This document shows, in pieces, positions 7,413 through 14,766 of a stretch of 23,987 nucleotides of DNA (position 1 is its first letter; the number at the start of each line of letters is the position of its first letter). The notes beneath the pieces were generated by a model. It saw only the letters and a list, made by a program, of their open reading frames with translations. It was not told the origin of the DNA and searched no databases. The position numbers and the translations under genes are program-made. Origin of the DNA: B2-G16 sp964528085 (GTDB taxonomy: Bacteria > Bipolaricaulota > Bipolaricaulia > UBA7950 > UBA9294); NCBI GenBank assembly GCA_964528085.1, contig CAZGRE010000020.1:1-23987 (forward strand), in the 5' to 3' direction.

Positions 7413-9488
7413 ATGTCGAGTCTCGCTCAGGTCCCCCTCGATAAGGTGCGCAACATCGGGATCATGGCGCATATCGATGCCGGGAAGACGACGACGACGG
7501 AGAGGATCCTCTACTACACCGGCCAGATCCATAAGATGGGGGAGGTCCACGACGGCGCGGCCGAGATGGACTGGATGGCCCAGGAGCGCGAGCGCGGGAT
7601 CACGATCACCTCAGCGGCGACGACCTGCCCCTGGCTGGGGCACAGGATCAACATCATCGATACACCCGGCCACGTCGATTTCACGGCCGAGGTCGAACGC
7701 TCCCTCCGCGTCCTCGACGGAGGGGTGGTGATATTCTCCGGGGTGGAGATGGTCGAATCGCAGTCCGAGGCCGTCTGGCGGCAGGCGGATCGGTACAACA
7801 TCCCCCGGATCGCGTTCGTCAACAAGCTCGACCGCGTCGAGTCGAGCTACGAAGAGACGCTCAAGATGATCGAGGAGCGTCTCGGGGTCAGGCCGGTCCC
7901 CCTCTTCTTCCCCTACCGGGACGACGATCGCCGCCTCCTGGGGATGATCGATCTGATCGAACGTCGGCTGATCGTCTGGGATCAGGGATCCCTCGGTGCG
8001 GTGTTCGAAGCCCATCCGATCCCGGCCGGGATGGAGGGGAAGGTCGAGGAATACCGGGAGATGGCGATCGAGCGGGTCGCCGACGTCGACGATCGGGTGA
8101 TGGAACTCTTCGTCGAGGGAGAGGACATCGACCCCGAGCTGTTCCACGCCGGCCTCCGGCGTGGGTGTCTGAGCGGTGAGCTGATCCCCGTCCTCGGTGG
8201 TTCCGCCTTCCAGAACATCGGTGTTCAGCCCCTCCTCGATGCCGTCGTCAGGTACCTCCCCTCCCCGCTCGATGTCCCCCCGGTCAAGGGGGTCGACGGT
8301 GGAGAGGAGCGGACGGCCGATCCGTCTCAGCCGTTCTCCGCCCTCGCGTTCAAGGTCGCCACCGACCGTTATGCCGGCCGCTTGGTCTTCCTTCGGGTCT
8401 ATTCCGGTACGCTTTCCGCCGGGGGGCACGTCCTGAACGCCTCGACCGGTAAGGGGCTCCGGGTGACGAAGATCTTCCGGATGCACGCGAACCATCGTAC
8501 CCCTCTCGAATCGATGCAGGCCGGCGACATCGTGGCGATCGTCGGCTCGCAGAAGGTCCTGACCGGGGACACCCTCTGCGATCCCTCGGCCCCGATCCTC
8601 CTTGAGAAGATCGAGTTCCCCGATCCGGTTGTCTTCGTGGCGGTCGAGCCGCGGACCGAGGCCGAGTTCACCGATCTGACCGAGGCGTTGATGAAGCTGG
8701 TGGAGGAGGATCCGACGCTCCATCTGACGACGGACGAGACGACGAATCAGATGATCCTCGGCGGGATGGGGGAGCTCCACCTTGAGGTCGTCCTCCGCCG
8801 GTTGCGGGAGGAGTTCGGGGTCACGGCCCACGTCGGAAAGCCGCAGGTCGCCTACCGTGAGACCCTCCTCGAGCCGCTCGAGGTCGAAGAGAAGTTCGTG
8901 AAGCAGGCAGGGGGGCGTGGGCAGTACGCGCATGTCATTATCCGGTTGGAGCCGCTAGAGCGGGGGAGCGGGATCAGGTTTGCGTGTACGGCGAAGGAGG
9001 AGGAGATACCGCACCCGTACCGGAGCGTCATTGAGAGCGCGCTGCGAGCCACGTTGACAAATGGACCGGTCGCCGGTTATCCTTTGACCGATATTGGGGC
9101 CACCGTAATCGGTGGGTCTTTCCATCCGGTAGACTCGTCAGAGTTGGCGTTCCGTGCAGCGACGTCTGTTGCGCTGCATAAAGCGTATGCCACTGGGGTG
9201 TTCGGTCTCCTCGAGCCGATCATGGAGGGGGAGGTCGTCACCCCGAGCGAGTATCTGGGTGATGTGATGGAAGACCTGGCGCGGAGGCGTGGGGAGATCC
9301 GCGAGCTTCAGGCGCGGGAGACGGTGCAGATCCTGTCGGTCTGCGTCCCGCTCGCTGAAACCTTCGGATACGCGACGCGCCTCCGGTCGCTGACCCAAGG
9401 GAGGGCGATGTACTCGTTGCGCGTGGTGCGTTACGATAATGTCCCGGACGGATTACGCGAGAAGATCGTCCGGAGTAGGGGATACTGA
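7413..9488 (+). CDS. fusA: Translation elongation factor G
   Basis: EF-G is the GTPase that drives ribosomal translocation and, with RRF, recycling. The 691-residue protein has G1 AHIDAGKT (19-26), the switch region RGIT (61-64), G3 DTPGH (83-87) and G4 NKLD (137-140). Domains II to V follow, including GMGELHLEV and GGRGQYAHV in the domain III-IV region. G4 is NKLD rather than the commoner NKMD, which is acceptable in the family. The 49-nt gap from rpsG contains GAGGT (7402-7406) as the ribosome binding site. Codon use between about 8940 and 9200 is less biased (more A/T-ending codons) than in the rest of the gene. tuf, the usual next gene, is missing; rpsJ begins 2 nt after the stop. Confidence 0.97.
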   Translation: MSSLAQVPLDKVRNIGIMAHIDAGKTTTTERILYYTGQIHKMGEVHDGAAEMDWMAQERERGITITSAATTCPWLGHRINIIDTPGHVDFTAEVERSLRVLDGGVVIFSGVEMVESQSEAVWRQADRYNIPRIAFVNKLDRVESSYEETLKMIEERLGVRPVPLFFPYRDDDRRLLGMIDLIERRLIVWDQGSLGAVFEAHPIPAGMEGKVEEYREMAIERVADVDDRVMELFVEGEDIDPELFHAGLRRGCLSGELIPVLGGSAFQNIGVQPLLDAVVRYLPSPLDVPPVKGVDGGEERTADPSQPFSALAFKVATDRYAGRLVFLRVYSGTLSAGGHVLNASTGKGLRVTKIFRMHANHRTPLESMQAGDIVAIVGSQKVLTGDTLCDPSAPILLEKIEFPDPVVFVAVEPRTEAEFTDLTEALMKLVEEDPTLHLTTDETTNQMILGGMGELHLEVVLRRLREEFGVTAHVGKPQVAYRETLLEPLEVEEKFVKQAGGRGQYAHVIIRLEPLERGSGIRFACTAKEEEIPHPYRSVIESALRATLTNGPVAGYPLTDIGATVIGGSFHPVDSSELAFRAATSVALHKAYATGVFGLLEPIMEGEVVTPSEYLGDVMEDLARRRGEIRELQARETVQILSVCVPLAETFGYATRLRSLTQGRAMYSLRVVRYDNVPDGLREKIVRSRGY

Positions 9489-9490
9489 CT

Positions 9491-9799
9491 ATGGCGAGAG
9501 AGAAGATTAGGATCAAGCTGCGGGGCTACGACCATGAGCTCGTCGACAGCTCCGTTCGGAAGATCGTCGAATCGGCGAGGGAGACGCGGGCGAAGATCTC
9601 CGGCCCGATCCCGCTTCCGACGGAGCGTCGGATCTACACGGTCCTGCGTTCCCCGCACATCGACAAGCGTTCGATGGAGCACTTCGAGCGGCGGATCCAC
9701 ACCCGTCTGTTGGACATCAAAGAGCCGACCTCGGAGACGATCAATGCCTTGATGGACATCGAACTCCCGACAGGGATCGATATCGAGATCAAGCTCTAA
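9491..9799 (+). CDS. rpsJ: 30S ribosomal protein S10
   Basis: S10 is a 30S head protein and, as NusE, a partner of NusB in transcription antitermination. The 102-residue sequence shows the opening IRIKLRGYDH, the GPIPLPT loop at 38-44 and RSPHIDKRSMEHFE at 53-66, all standard. It starts 2 nt after fusA with no promoter or leader between them. The S10 operon is therefore fused to the str operon, and the long S10 leader that L4 uses for autoregulation in E. coli is absent. GGGG (9477-9481 region) is a modest ribosome binding site. Confidence 0.98.
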   Translation: MAREKIRIKLRGYDHELVDSSVRKIVESARETRAKISGPIPLPTERRIYTVLRSPHIDKRSMEHFERRIHTRLLDIKEPTSETINALMDIELPTGIDIEIKL

Positions 9800-9819
9800 G
9801 GCATGGGGGTTGGCGGAAG

Positions 9820-10443
9820 ATGGCACGAGGACTGCTAGCGCGGAAGATAGGGATGACCCAGCTGTTCGTCGGAGACGCGGCGGTCGGAGCGACCGTCCTT
9901 GAGGCGAAGCCGTGCACCGTCGTGCGGGTCAAGACCGTGGAGACGGACGGGTACAACGCGATTCAGCTGGGGTACGACGAGACCGAGGAGAAGCGCCTCA
10001 CCCGCCCGCTCGTCGGGCATTTCAAGAAGGCCGGGGTCCCTCCCCAACGGCGGCTGTTCGAGGTCCGGGGCGTCGACCCGGAGAACTACAGCGTCGGGGA
10101 CACGGTGAGCGTCGACATCTTCGCCGAGGGTGACAAGATCGACGTCTCCGGGGTCTCGCGCGGGCTCGGTTTCCAGGGGGTAGTGAAGAGGTGGGATTTC
10201 GCCGGCGGGCCGAAGTCGCACGGTTCGCACTTTCACCGTCGGCCGGGATCCGTCGGAAACTGCGTCAAGCCGGGGCGCGTCGTCAAGGGGAAGAAGCTCC
10301 CCGGTCATACAGGTGCGCGCCGCGTGACGGTCAGGGGCCTACGGGTCCTTCGCGTCGATCCCGAGAGGAACCTTCTTATAGTCAAGGGGTCGACCCCCGG
10401 CCCGCGCGGTTCGATTTTAAGGATAGGGAAACGCGATGGTTGA
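9820..10443 (+). CDS. rplC: 50S ribosomal protein L3
   Basis: L3 is an early assembly protein whose loop reaches the peptidyl-transferase centre. The 207-residue product has the N-terminal LLARKIGMTQLF motif and the central SRGLGFQGVVKRW, followed by SHGSHFHRRPGSVG and PGRVVKGKKLPGH. The glutamine methylated by PrmB in E. coli L3 is not obvious in the corresponding GSVGNCVKPG stretch. The gene lies 20 nt after rpsJ and overlaps rplD by 8 nt. The ribosome binding site is weak (GGCGGAAG directly upstream), so expression may depend on coupling to rpsJ. Confidence 0.97.
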   Translation: MARGLLARKIGMTQLFVGDAAVGATVLEAKPCTVVRVKTVETDGYNAIQLGYDETEEKRLTRPLVGHFKKAGVPPQRRLFEVRGVDPENYSVGDTVSVDIFAEGDKIDVSGVSRGLGFQGVVKRWDFAGGPKSHGSHFHRRPGSVGNCVKPGRVVKGKKLPGHTGARRVTVRGLRVLRVDPERNLLIVKGSTPGPRGSILRIGKRDG

Positions 10444-11068
10444 AGCGAAGCTCTACTCATTCACCGGGGAGGCGGCCGAGCCGGAGAAGGCCGTGTTGGA
10501 CGAGGCCCTGTTCGGGACTGAGGTGAACGCGGATCTCCTTTATCGCGCCGTCCGGGTGCAGCTGGCGAATCGCCGGCAGGGGACCCATTCGACCAAGACG
10601 CGCGGCGAGGTCCGCGGCGGGGGTCGCAAGCCGTGGCGGCAGAAGGGGACCGGGCGCGCCCGCGCCGGATCCCGACGGTCTCCCATCTGGGTCGGAGGGG
10701 GGACGGTCTTCGGGCCGAAGCCGCGCTCCTATGAGATCAAGCTGACGAAGAAGATGAAGCGCGGTGCCCTGCTCTCCGCCCTCTCCGATCGGGCGAAGGA
10801 CGGGAAGGTCGTCTTGATCGATCGGATCTCATTCGAGGAACCGAAGACGAAGGCCGCCCTCGCCCTCCTTGACAGGTTGGGCCTGTCCGGGAGCACGCTC
10901 GTCGTCGTCGGTCCCGAGGAGTGCGTCCCCGCGACGCGAAAATCGTTCGCCAATCTCCCTTACGTGAAGTGCATCTCCGTGCGGGGGATAAACGTATACG
11001 ACATCATACGGCATGAGAACCTCCTCCTTACGCTCAGCGCGGTGGAGGAGCTTAAGGGGAGGTTTTAG
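10436..11068 (+). CDS. rplD: 50S ribosomal protein L4
   Basis: L4 binds 23S rRNA domain I and extends a loop into the exit tunnel; in E. coli it also represses the S10 operon. The 210-residue protein has the tunnel-loop signature TKTRGEVRGGGRKPWRQKGTG at about 54-74 and the GGGTVFGPKPRSY segment at about 87-99. The start ATG lies 8 nt inside the end of rplC, suggesting translational coupling. No S10-type leader precedes the operon here, so classical L4 attenuation is unlikely in the E. coli form. Length and motifs are normal. Confidence 0.97.
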   Translation: MVEAKLYSFTGEAAEPEKAVLDEALFGTEVNADLLYRAVRVQLANRRQGTHSTKTRGEVRGGGRKPWRQKGTGRARAGSRRSPIWVGGGTVFGPKPRSYEIKLTKKMKRGALLSALSDRAKDGKVVLIDRISFEEPKTKAALALLDRLGLSGSTLVVVGPEECVPATRKSFANLPYVKCISVRGINVYDIIRHENLLLTLSAVEELKGRF

Positions 11069-11070
11069 AT

Positions 11071-11382
11071 ATGGCGAAGGGGATCTATCATCCCGAGGAC
11101 ATACTGATCTCTCCGATCCTCACCGAGGATACGTGGAGACAGATGGAGGATGGGAAATACGCGTTCCGCGTCGCCCTCGGCGCCAACAAGATCCAGATAA
11201 GGAAGGCGGTCGAGGAGATATTCAAGGTGAAGGTGGAGCGGGTGTGGGTGGCCAACCGGAAGGGGAAGCCGCGGCGGGAGAGGCTCAGCCAGTTGCACGG
11301 CCGTACGTCGCGTTGGCGGAAGGCGATCGTCCGCCTCGCCCCGGGTGAGAAGATCGAGATGATGACAGGAGGGTCGCGATAG
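11071..11382 (+). CDS. rplW: 50S ribosomal protein L23
   Basis: L23 sits at the tunnel exit and is the docking site for trigger factor and SRP. The 103-residue protein has the family pattern: an N-terminal DILISPILTEDT motif, YAFRVALGANKIQIRKAVEEIFKVKVERV in the core, and a basic KGKPRRER loop. The later TSRWRKAIVRLAPGEKIE matches the typical YKKAIVTLKEGDKIE end. It starts 2 nt after the rplD stop and ends 2 nt before rplB, indicating tight operon coupling. Nothing is unusual. Confidence 0.97.
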   Translation: MAKGIYHPEDILISPILTEDTWRQMEDGKYAFRVALGANKIQIRKAVEEIFKVKVERVWVANRKGKPRRERLSQLHGRTSRWRKAIVRLAPGEKIEMMTGGSR

Positions 11383-11384
11383 GA

Positions 11385-12221
11385 ATGGCGCTCAAACGAT
11401 ACAAGCCGACATCCCCGGGTGTTCGGCATGCCGAACACCCGGACTTCAGCGAACTGACCCCTGTCCCGCCGGAGAAGCGGCTCCTCCGCCCGTTGACGAA
11501 GAGCGGCGGACGGAACAGCCAGGGGCGGATCACGGCGAGGTTCAGAGGGGGGGGGCACAAGCGGCGCTACCGGATCATTGACTTCGCCCGCGACAAGGAC
11601 GGGGTCCCGGCGCGCGTTGCGACGCGGGAATACGACCCGAACCGCTCGGCGTGGATCACCCTCCTTCACTACGCCGACGGGGAGAAGCGTTACATCCTTG
11701 CCCCGCTCGCCCTCGAGATCGGTGCCGTCGTCGAGGCGGGGGAGAACGCGGAGGTCAGGGTCGGGAACGCCATGCCCCTCGAGAGGATCCCGCTCGGTTC
11801 GGTGATCCACAACCTCGAGTTCTCGCCGGGGAGCGGCGGTAAGATCGCCCGCTCGGCCGGGACGTCGGCGAAGCTGATCGGGAAGGAGGCCGGTCGGGCG
11901 CACGTCCGCCTCCCTTCCGGTGAGGTGCGGATATTCAGCACGGCCTGCCGGGCGACGATCGGCGAGGTCTCCAACCCGGATCACAAGAACGTGAAGCACG
12001 GGAAGGCAGGGCGTGTCCGCCACCTCGGCCGGAAGCCGCATGTGCGTGGGGTGGCGATGAACCCGGTCGATCATCCGCACGGAGGAGGGGAAGGGCGCGC
12101 CCGCGTCGGGCGCCCCCCGGTCTCCCCGACGGGTAAGCTCGCCAAGGGCGGACGGACGCGGAAGAAGAGGAAGAAGAGTAGCAGCCTGATCGTCCGGCGC
12201 GCCGGTAAAGGGAGGCGGTGA
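11385..12221 (+). CDS. rplB: 50S ribosomal protein L2
   Basis: L2 is a core 50S protein needed for subunit association and peptidyl-transferase activity. The 278-residue product starts MALKRYKPTSPG as expected and contains SGGRNSQGRITARFRGGGHK, EYDPNRSAWI and the AMNPVDHPHGGGEGR motif with its functionally important histidine. Two oddities stand out. Codons 11-20 are built from a perfect 28-bp palindrome (11415-11442), where the usual GRRFMT-like sequence is replaced. Also, the normally invariant tryptophan of the C-terminal PWGK motif is threonine (T249, bases 12129-12131). AGGAGG (11367-11372) is the ribosome binding site. The last base overlaps the region just before rpsS. Confidence 0.97.
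   Translation: MALKRYKPTSPGVRHAEHPDFSELTPVPPEKRLLRPLTKSGGRNSQGRITARFRGGGHKRRYRIIDFARDKDGVPARVATREYDPNRSAWITLLHYADGEKRYILAPLALEIGAVVEAGENAEVRVGNAMPLERIPLGSVIHNLEFSPGSGGKIARSAGTSAKLIGKEAGRAHVRLPSGEVRIFSTACRATIGEVSNPDHKNVKHGKAGRVRHLGRKPHVRGVAMNPVDHPHGGGEGRARVGRPPVSPTGKLAKGGRTRKKRKKSSSLIVRRAGKGRR
11415..11442. repeat. Perfect 28-bp palindrome inside the rplB 5' coding region
   Basis: CCGGGTGTTCGGCA at 11415-11428 is followed without interruption by its exact reverse complement at 11429-11442. The next flanking bases (C11414, A11443) no longer pair. In RNA it would form a 12-bp stem capped by a CAUG loop, 30 nt downstream of the rplB start. In DNA it is a symmetrical site suited to a dimeric protein. 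It encodes residues 11-20 of L2, the part that departs from the family consensus. The function is unknown. Confidence 0.9.
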
Positions 12222-12223
12222 GG

Positions 12224-12508
12224 ATGCCTAGATCTACCAAGAAGGGACCGTATGTCAAGGAGAGCCTGCTTAGGAAGGTTCAACGGGCGAAGCGGGGAGA
12301 GTTGAAGGAGATAAAGACGTGGTCGCGGGCATCGATGATCACCCCGGAGATGGTCGGGTTGACGATCAAGGTGCACAACGGTAGGACCCACGTTCCGGTG
12401 TACATCGTCGAGAACATGGTTGGGCACAAGTTGGGGGAGTTCGCGCCGACCCGCACGTTCCGCGGTCACGGTGGGATGAAGAAGAAGCGCACTCCGAGCT
12501 TGACGTAG
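12224..12508 (+). CDS. rpsS: 30S ribosomal protein S19
   Basis: S19 binds 16S rRNA in the 30S head with S13 and contacts the A-site region. I chose ATG 12224, which gives MPRSTKKGPYV, the canonical N-terminus, and lies 8 nt after GGAGG (12211-12215). The in-frame GTG at 12218 is only 2 nt from that site. The resulting 94-residue protein has WSRASMITPEMVGLTIKVHNGR and the HKLGEFAPTRTFRGH motif. It starts 2 nt after the rplB stop. The tail KKKRTPSLT is ordinary. Confidence 0.96.
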   Translation: MPRSTKKGPYVKESLLRKVQRAKRGELKEIKTWSRASMITPEMVGLTIKVHNGRTHVPVYIVENMVGHKLGEFAPTRTFRGHGGMKKKRTPSLT

Positions 12509-12517
12509 GGAGTTGAT

Positions 12518-12859
12518 ATGGAAGTGCGAGCCGTTGCAAAGGATGTCCGTCTGTCTCCGCGCAAGGCGCGGATTGTGATCGACGCGATTCGTGGGAAGGA
12601 CGTCAACGAGGCGCTCCGGATCGTCCGCCTGTCGAACAAGAAGGCGGCGAGGCCGATCCGCAAGACGCTCGAATCGGCGATCGCCAATGCGGAGAACAAC
12701 TACGACATCGACGTCGACGATCTCTACGTCGTGAGGGCGACGGTCGACATGGGTAGGTCGCTCCGTCGGATGAAGCCGCGGGCGTACGGACGGGCGGATA
12801 TCATCCGCCGGCCGATGAGCCACATCACGATCGTCGTCGGTGACAGGGGGAGAGAGTAA
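12518..12859 (+). CDS. rplV: 50S ribosomal protein L22
   Basis: L22 contributes, with L4, to the constriction of the nascent-peptide tunnel and is a macrolide-resistance locus in other bacteria. The 113-residue sequence has the typical KDVRLSPRKARIVIDAIRGK start, a KTLESAIANAENN helix and the tunnel hairpin GRSLRRMKPRAYGRADIIRRPMSHITIVV. AGGGAG (12507-12512) overlaps the rpsS stop and lies 5 nt from the ATG. The last base of its TAA is shared with the rpsC ATG. No abnormal residues were noticed in the hairpin. Confidence 0.97.
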   Translation: MEVRAVAKDVRLSPRKARIVIDAIRGKDVNEALRIVRLSNKKAARPIRKTLESAIANAENNYDIDVDDLYVVRATVDMGRSLRRMKPRAYGRADIIRRPMSHITIVVGDRGRE

Positions 12860-13512
12860 TGGGACAGAAGGTTCATCCGATCGGGTTCAGGGTGGGTGTG
12901 AACCGGAAGTGGGTTTCCAACTGGTTCAACCCGAAGCTTGCCCCTGTGTACATAGCCGAGGACAAGCGGATCCGCGACCTGATTCAGCAACGGTATCGCC
13001 GCGCCGCGGTGGCGGAGGTGAACATCGAGCGGCCGAAGGAGGATCGGGTGTCGATCGTCATCGCCTCGGCCAGGCCGGGGATCATCATCGGCCGCGGTGG
13101 GAGCGAGATCGAGAAGCTGCAAGCGGCGCTCGAGGAGCTGACCGGCAGGAACGTCAGGGTCAGCATCCGCGAGATCGAGCGCCCCGACCTCGAGGCCCGG
13201 CTGGTCGCCCAGGATGTGGCGATGCAGATCGAGAACCGGACTGCCCCCGCCCGGGCGATGAAGGAGGCGATCAGGCGCGTTATGGGCGCCGGCGCCCAGG
13301 GGATAAAGATCAAGGTATCAGGCCGCCTCGGCGGGACGGACATCGCCCGTTCGATCACGATGAAGGATGGGAGGATCCCCCTCCAGACCCTCCGGGCGGA
13401 CATCGATTACGGGTTGGTCGAGGCGAAGACGAAGTACGGGAACATCGGGGTTAAGGTCTGGATCTTCCGCGGCGAGTATTCCCCGAAGGAACGCCGCGAC
13501 GAGGTGAACTAG
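12859..13512 (+). CDS. rpsC: 30S ribosomal protein S3
   Basis: S3 lines the mRNA entry channel, where with S4 and S5 it provides helicase-like activity. The 217-residue protein begins MGQKVHPIGFRVG. It has a KH-type RNA-binding domain with the GRGG loop at 78-81, and the C-terminal domain contains GIKIKVSGRLGGTDIARS. The start overlaps the rplV stop by one base (TAATG), typical of translational coupling. A 16-bp GC-rich palindrome (13283-13298) lies in the codons for MGAGAQ and is probably a by-product of coding and base composition. Confidence 0.98.
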   Translation: MGQKVHPIGFRVGVNRKWVSNWFNPKLAPVYIAEDKRIRDLIQQRYRRAAVAEVNIERPKEDRVSIVIASARPGIIIGRGGSEIEKLQAALEELTGRNVRVSIREIERPDLEARLVAQDVAMQIENRTAPARAMKEAIRRVMGAGAQGIKIKVSGRLGGTDIARSITMKDGRIPLQTLRADIDYGLVEAKTKYGNIGVKVWIFRGEYSPKERRDEVN

Positions 13513-13514
13513 AG

Positions 13515-13946
13515 ATGGCGCTCCTCTTTCCGAAACGGACGAAGTATAGGAAGGCCCATCGCGGTCGGCGGCGGGGTAAGGCGACCCGCGGGAATCAGGT
13601 CGCCTTCGGGGAGTACGGGATTCAGGCGCTTGACGCGGCGTGGATAACCGGTGCGCAGATCGAGGCGTGCCGGACGACGATCGCCCGGAGGACCCAGAGG
13701 GGTGCGCGCGTCTGGATCAGGATCTTCCCGGACAAGCCGATCACCCGCCATCCGGCGGAGGCCCGGATGGGGAAGGGGAAGGGGCCGGTCGATCATTGGG
13801 TCGCCGTCGTCCGTCCCGGCAGGGTCCTGTTCGAGATCTCCGGGGTGAGCCCGGAGGAGGCGAAGCGGGTCCATAAACTCGTCTCCCATAAGCTTCCGAT
13901 CAGGACGCGGCTGAAGCGGAGGATCGTGCTGGGAGGGGAGGGATGA
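13515..13946 (+). CDS. rplP: 50S ribosomal protein L16
   Basis: L16 sits near the A site and peptidyl-transferase centre and helps organise 23S helices 38 and 89. The 143-residue product shows PKRTKYRKAHRGRRRGKATRG at the start, FGEYGIQALDAAWIT, and the invariant VWIRIFPDKPITRHPAEARMGKGKG, followed by WVAVVRPGRVLFEI. The arginine hydroxylated by YcfD in E. coli falls in this conserved stretch. It begins 2 nt after rpsC and overlaps rpmC by 4 nt (ATGA). Confidence 0.97.
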   Translation: MALLFPKRTKYRKAHRGRRRGKATRGNQVAFGEYGIQALDAAWITGAQIEACRTTIARRTQRGARVWIRIFPDKPITRHPAEARMGKGKGPVDHWVAVVRPGRVLFEISGVSPEEAKRVHKLVSHKLPIRTRLKRRIVLGGEG

Positions 13947-14143
13947 AGGCGACAGAGCTGCGCGAGATGACCCTCGATGAGCTTAGGAACAAGGAGCTGG
14001 AGTTGAAGCGGAAACTGTTCAACCTTCGCTTCCAGCTCGCAGCGGGGGAGCTCAGCAACACGGCTGAACTGGAGCGGACGCGGCGGGATATAGCGCGGGT
14101 GAAGACGATCGCGGAGGAGAAGGCGCGGGAGGCGGAAGGATGA
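13943..14143 (+). CDS. rpmC: 50S ribosomal protein L29
   Basis: L29 is a small coiled-coil protein at the tunnel exit, next to L23. The 66-residue sequence has the family signature: a short N-terminal helix (KATELREMTLDELRNKELEL), then KRKLFNLRFQLAAGELSNTAEL and a second helix with RRDIARVKTIAEEK. It overlaps rplP and rpsQ by 4 nt at each end (ATGA junctions). The ribosome binding site is the GGGAGGGGAGGG run just upstream, inside the rplP tail. Confidence 0.96.
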   Translation: MKATELREMTLDELRNKELELKRKLFNLRFQLAAGELSNTAELERTRRDIARVKTIAEEKAREAEG

Positions 14144-14391
14144 AGAAGGTGAAGATCGGCCGCGTGGTGAGCGACCGGATGACGAAGACGATCGTGGTCA
14201 GGGTGGAGGAGCGCAGGCTCCACCCGCGGTATCGGAAGCATATCCGCCGCCACTTCAAGTTCCACGCGCACGATCCACGGGAAGAGGCGCACCCCGGGGA
14301 TCTGGTGAAGATCGAGGAATCCCGCCCGTTGAGCCGGATGAAGCGGTGGCGGCTAGTAGAGATAATCGAGAAGGCGGAGGAGAAGCGATGA
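14140..14391 (+). CDS. rpsQ: 30S ribosomal protein S17
   Basis: S17 is a primary 16S rRNA-binding protein of the 30S body with an OB fold. The 83-residue product shows IGRVVSDRMTKTIVVRVEERRLHPRYRKHIRRHFKF and the HDPREEAHPGDLVKIEESRPLSRMKRWRLVEI block, both characteristic. It overlaps rpmC and rplN by 4 nt each. The length is typical, with no insertion. Confidence 0.97.
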   Translation: MKKVKIGRVVSDRMTKTIVVRVEERRLHPRYRKHIRRHFKFHAHDPREEAHPGDLVKIEESRPLSRMKRWRLVEIIEKAEEKR

Positions 14392-14756
14392 TCCAGATGC
14401 AGACGATGTTGAAGGTGGCGGACAACTCCGGTGCCAAGCTTGTCCGCTGCATCAACGTCCTCGGCCCGTCGAATCGGAGGCGGGGCGCGATCGGCGATAT
14501 CATCGTCGGTTCGGTGCGGAAGCGCCTCCCGACGAGCGACATCGAGAAGGGTCAGATAGTCCGCGGTGTGATCGTTCGGACGAAGAGCGCCTACCGCCGG
14601 AAGGACGGGACGTACATCCGGTTCGATGACAACGCGATCGTCCTGATAAACCCTCAGGGCGAGCCGGTCGGGACACGCGTCTTCGGGCCGGTGGCGCGCG
14701 AGCTCCGCGACAAGAAGATGATGAGGATCATCTCGCTCGCGCCCGAGGTCCTTTAG
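14388..14756 (+). CDS. rplN: 50S ribosomal protein L14
   Basis: L14 lies at the subunit interface, forms bridges B5/B8 and is the target of the silencing factor RsfS. I chose ATG 14388, giving MIQMQTMLKVADNSGAK, the universal L14 N-terminus, and 122 residues, the standard length. The open frame extends upstream to 14346, but only inside rpsQ. Conserved features include RCINVLGPSNRRRGAIGDIIV, KKGQIVRGVIVRT-like and FGPVARELRDKKMMRIISLAPEVL. It overlaps rpsQ by 4 nt, and a GGAGGAG run at 14376-14382 supplies the ribosome binding site. Confidence 0.97.
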   Translation: MIQMQTMLKVADNSGAKLVRCINVLGPSNRRRGAIGDIIVGSVRKRLPTSDIEKGQIVRGVIVRTKSAYRRKDGTYIRFDDNAIVLINPQGEPVGTRVFGPVARELRDKKMMRIISLAPEVL

Positions 14757-14766
14757 GAGGATGGGG

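Noticed and set aside
7611..8933. Minus-strand open frame (440 codons) antisense to fusA
   Set aside because: Shadow of fusA; no ribosome binding site or family resemblance.
12218..12223. GTG start for rpsS at 12218
   Set aside because: Only 2 nt from the ribosome binding site and gives a non-standard N-terminus; ATG 12224 fits both.
13283..13298. 16-bp palindrome of G and C in rpsC
   Set aside because: Only Gly/Ala codons in a GC-rich gene; much more likely by chance than the rplB palindrome.
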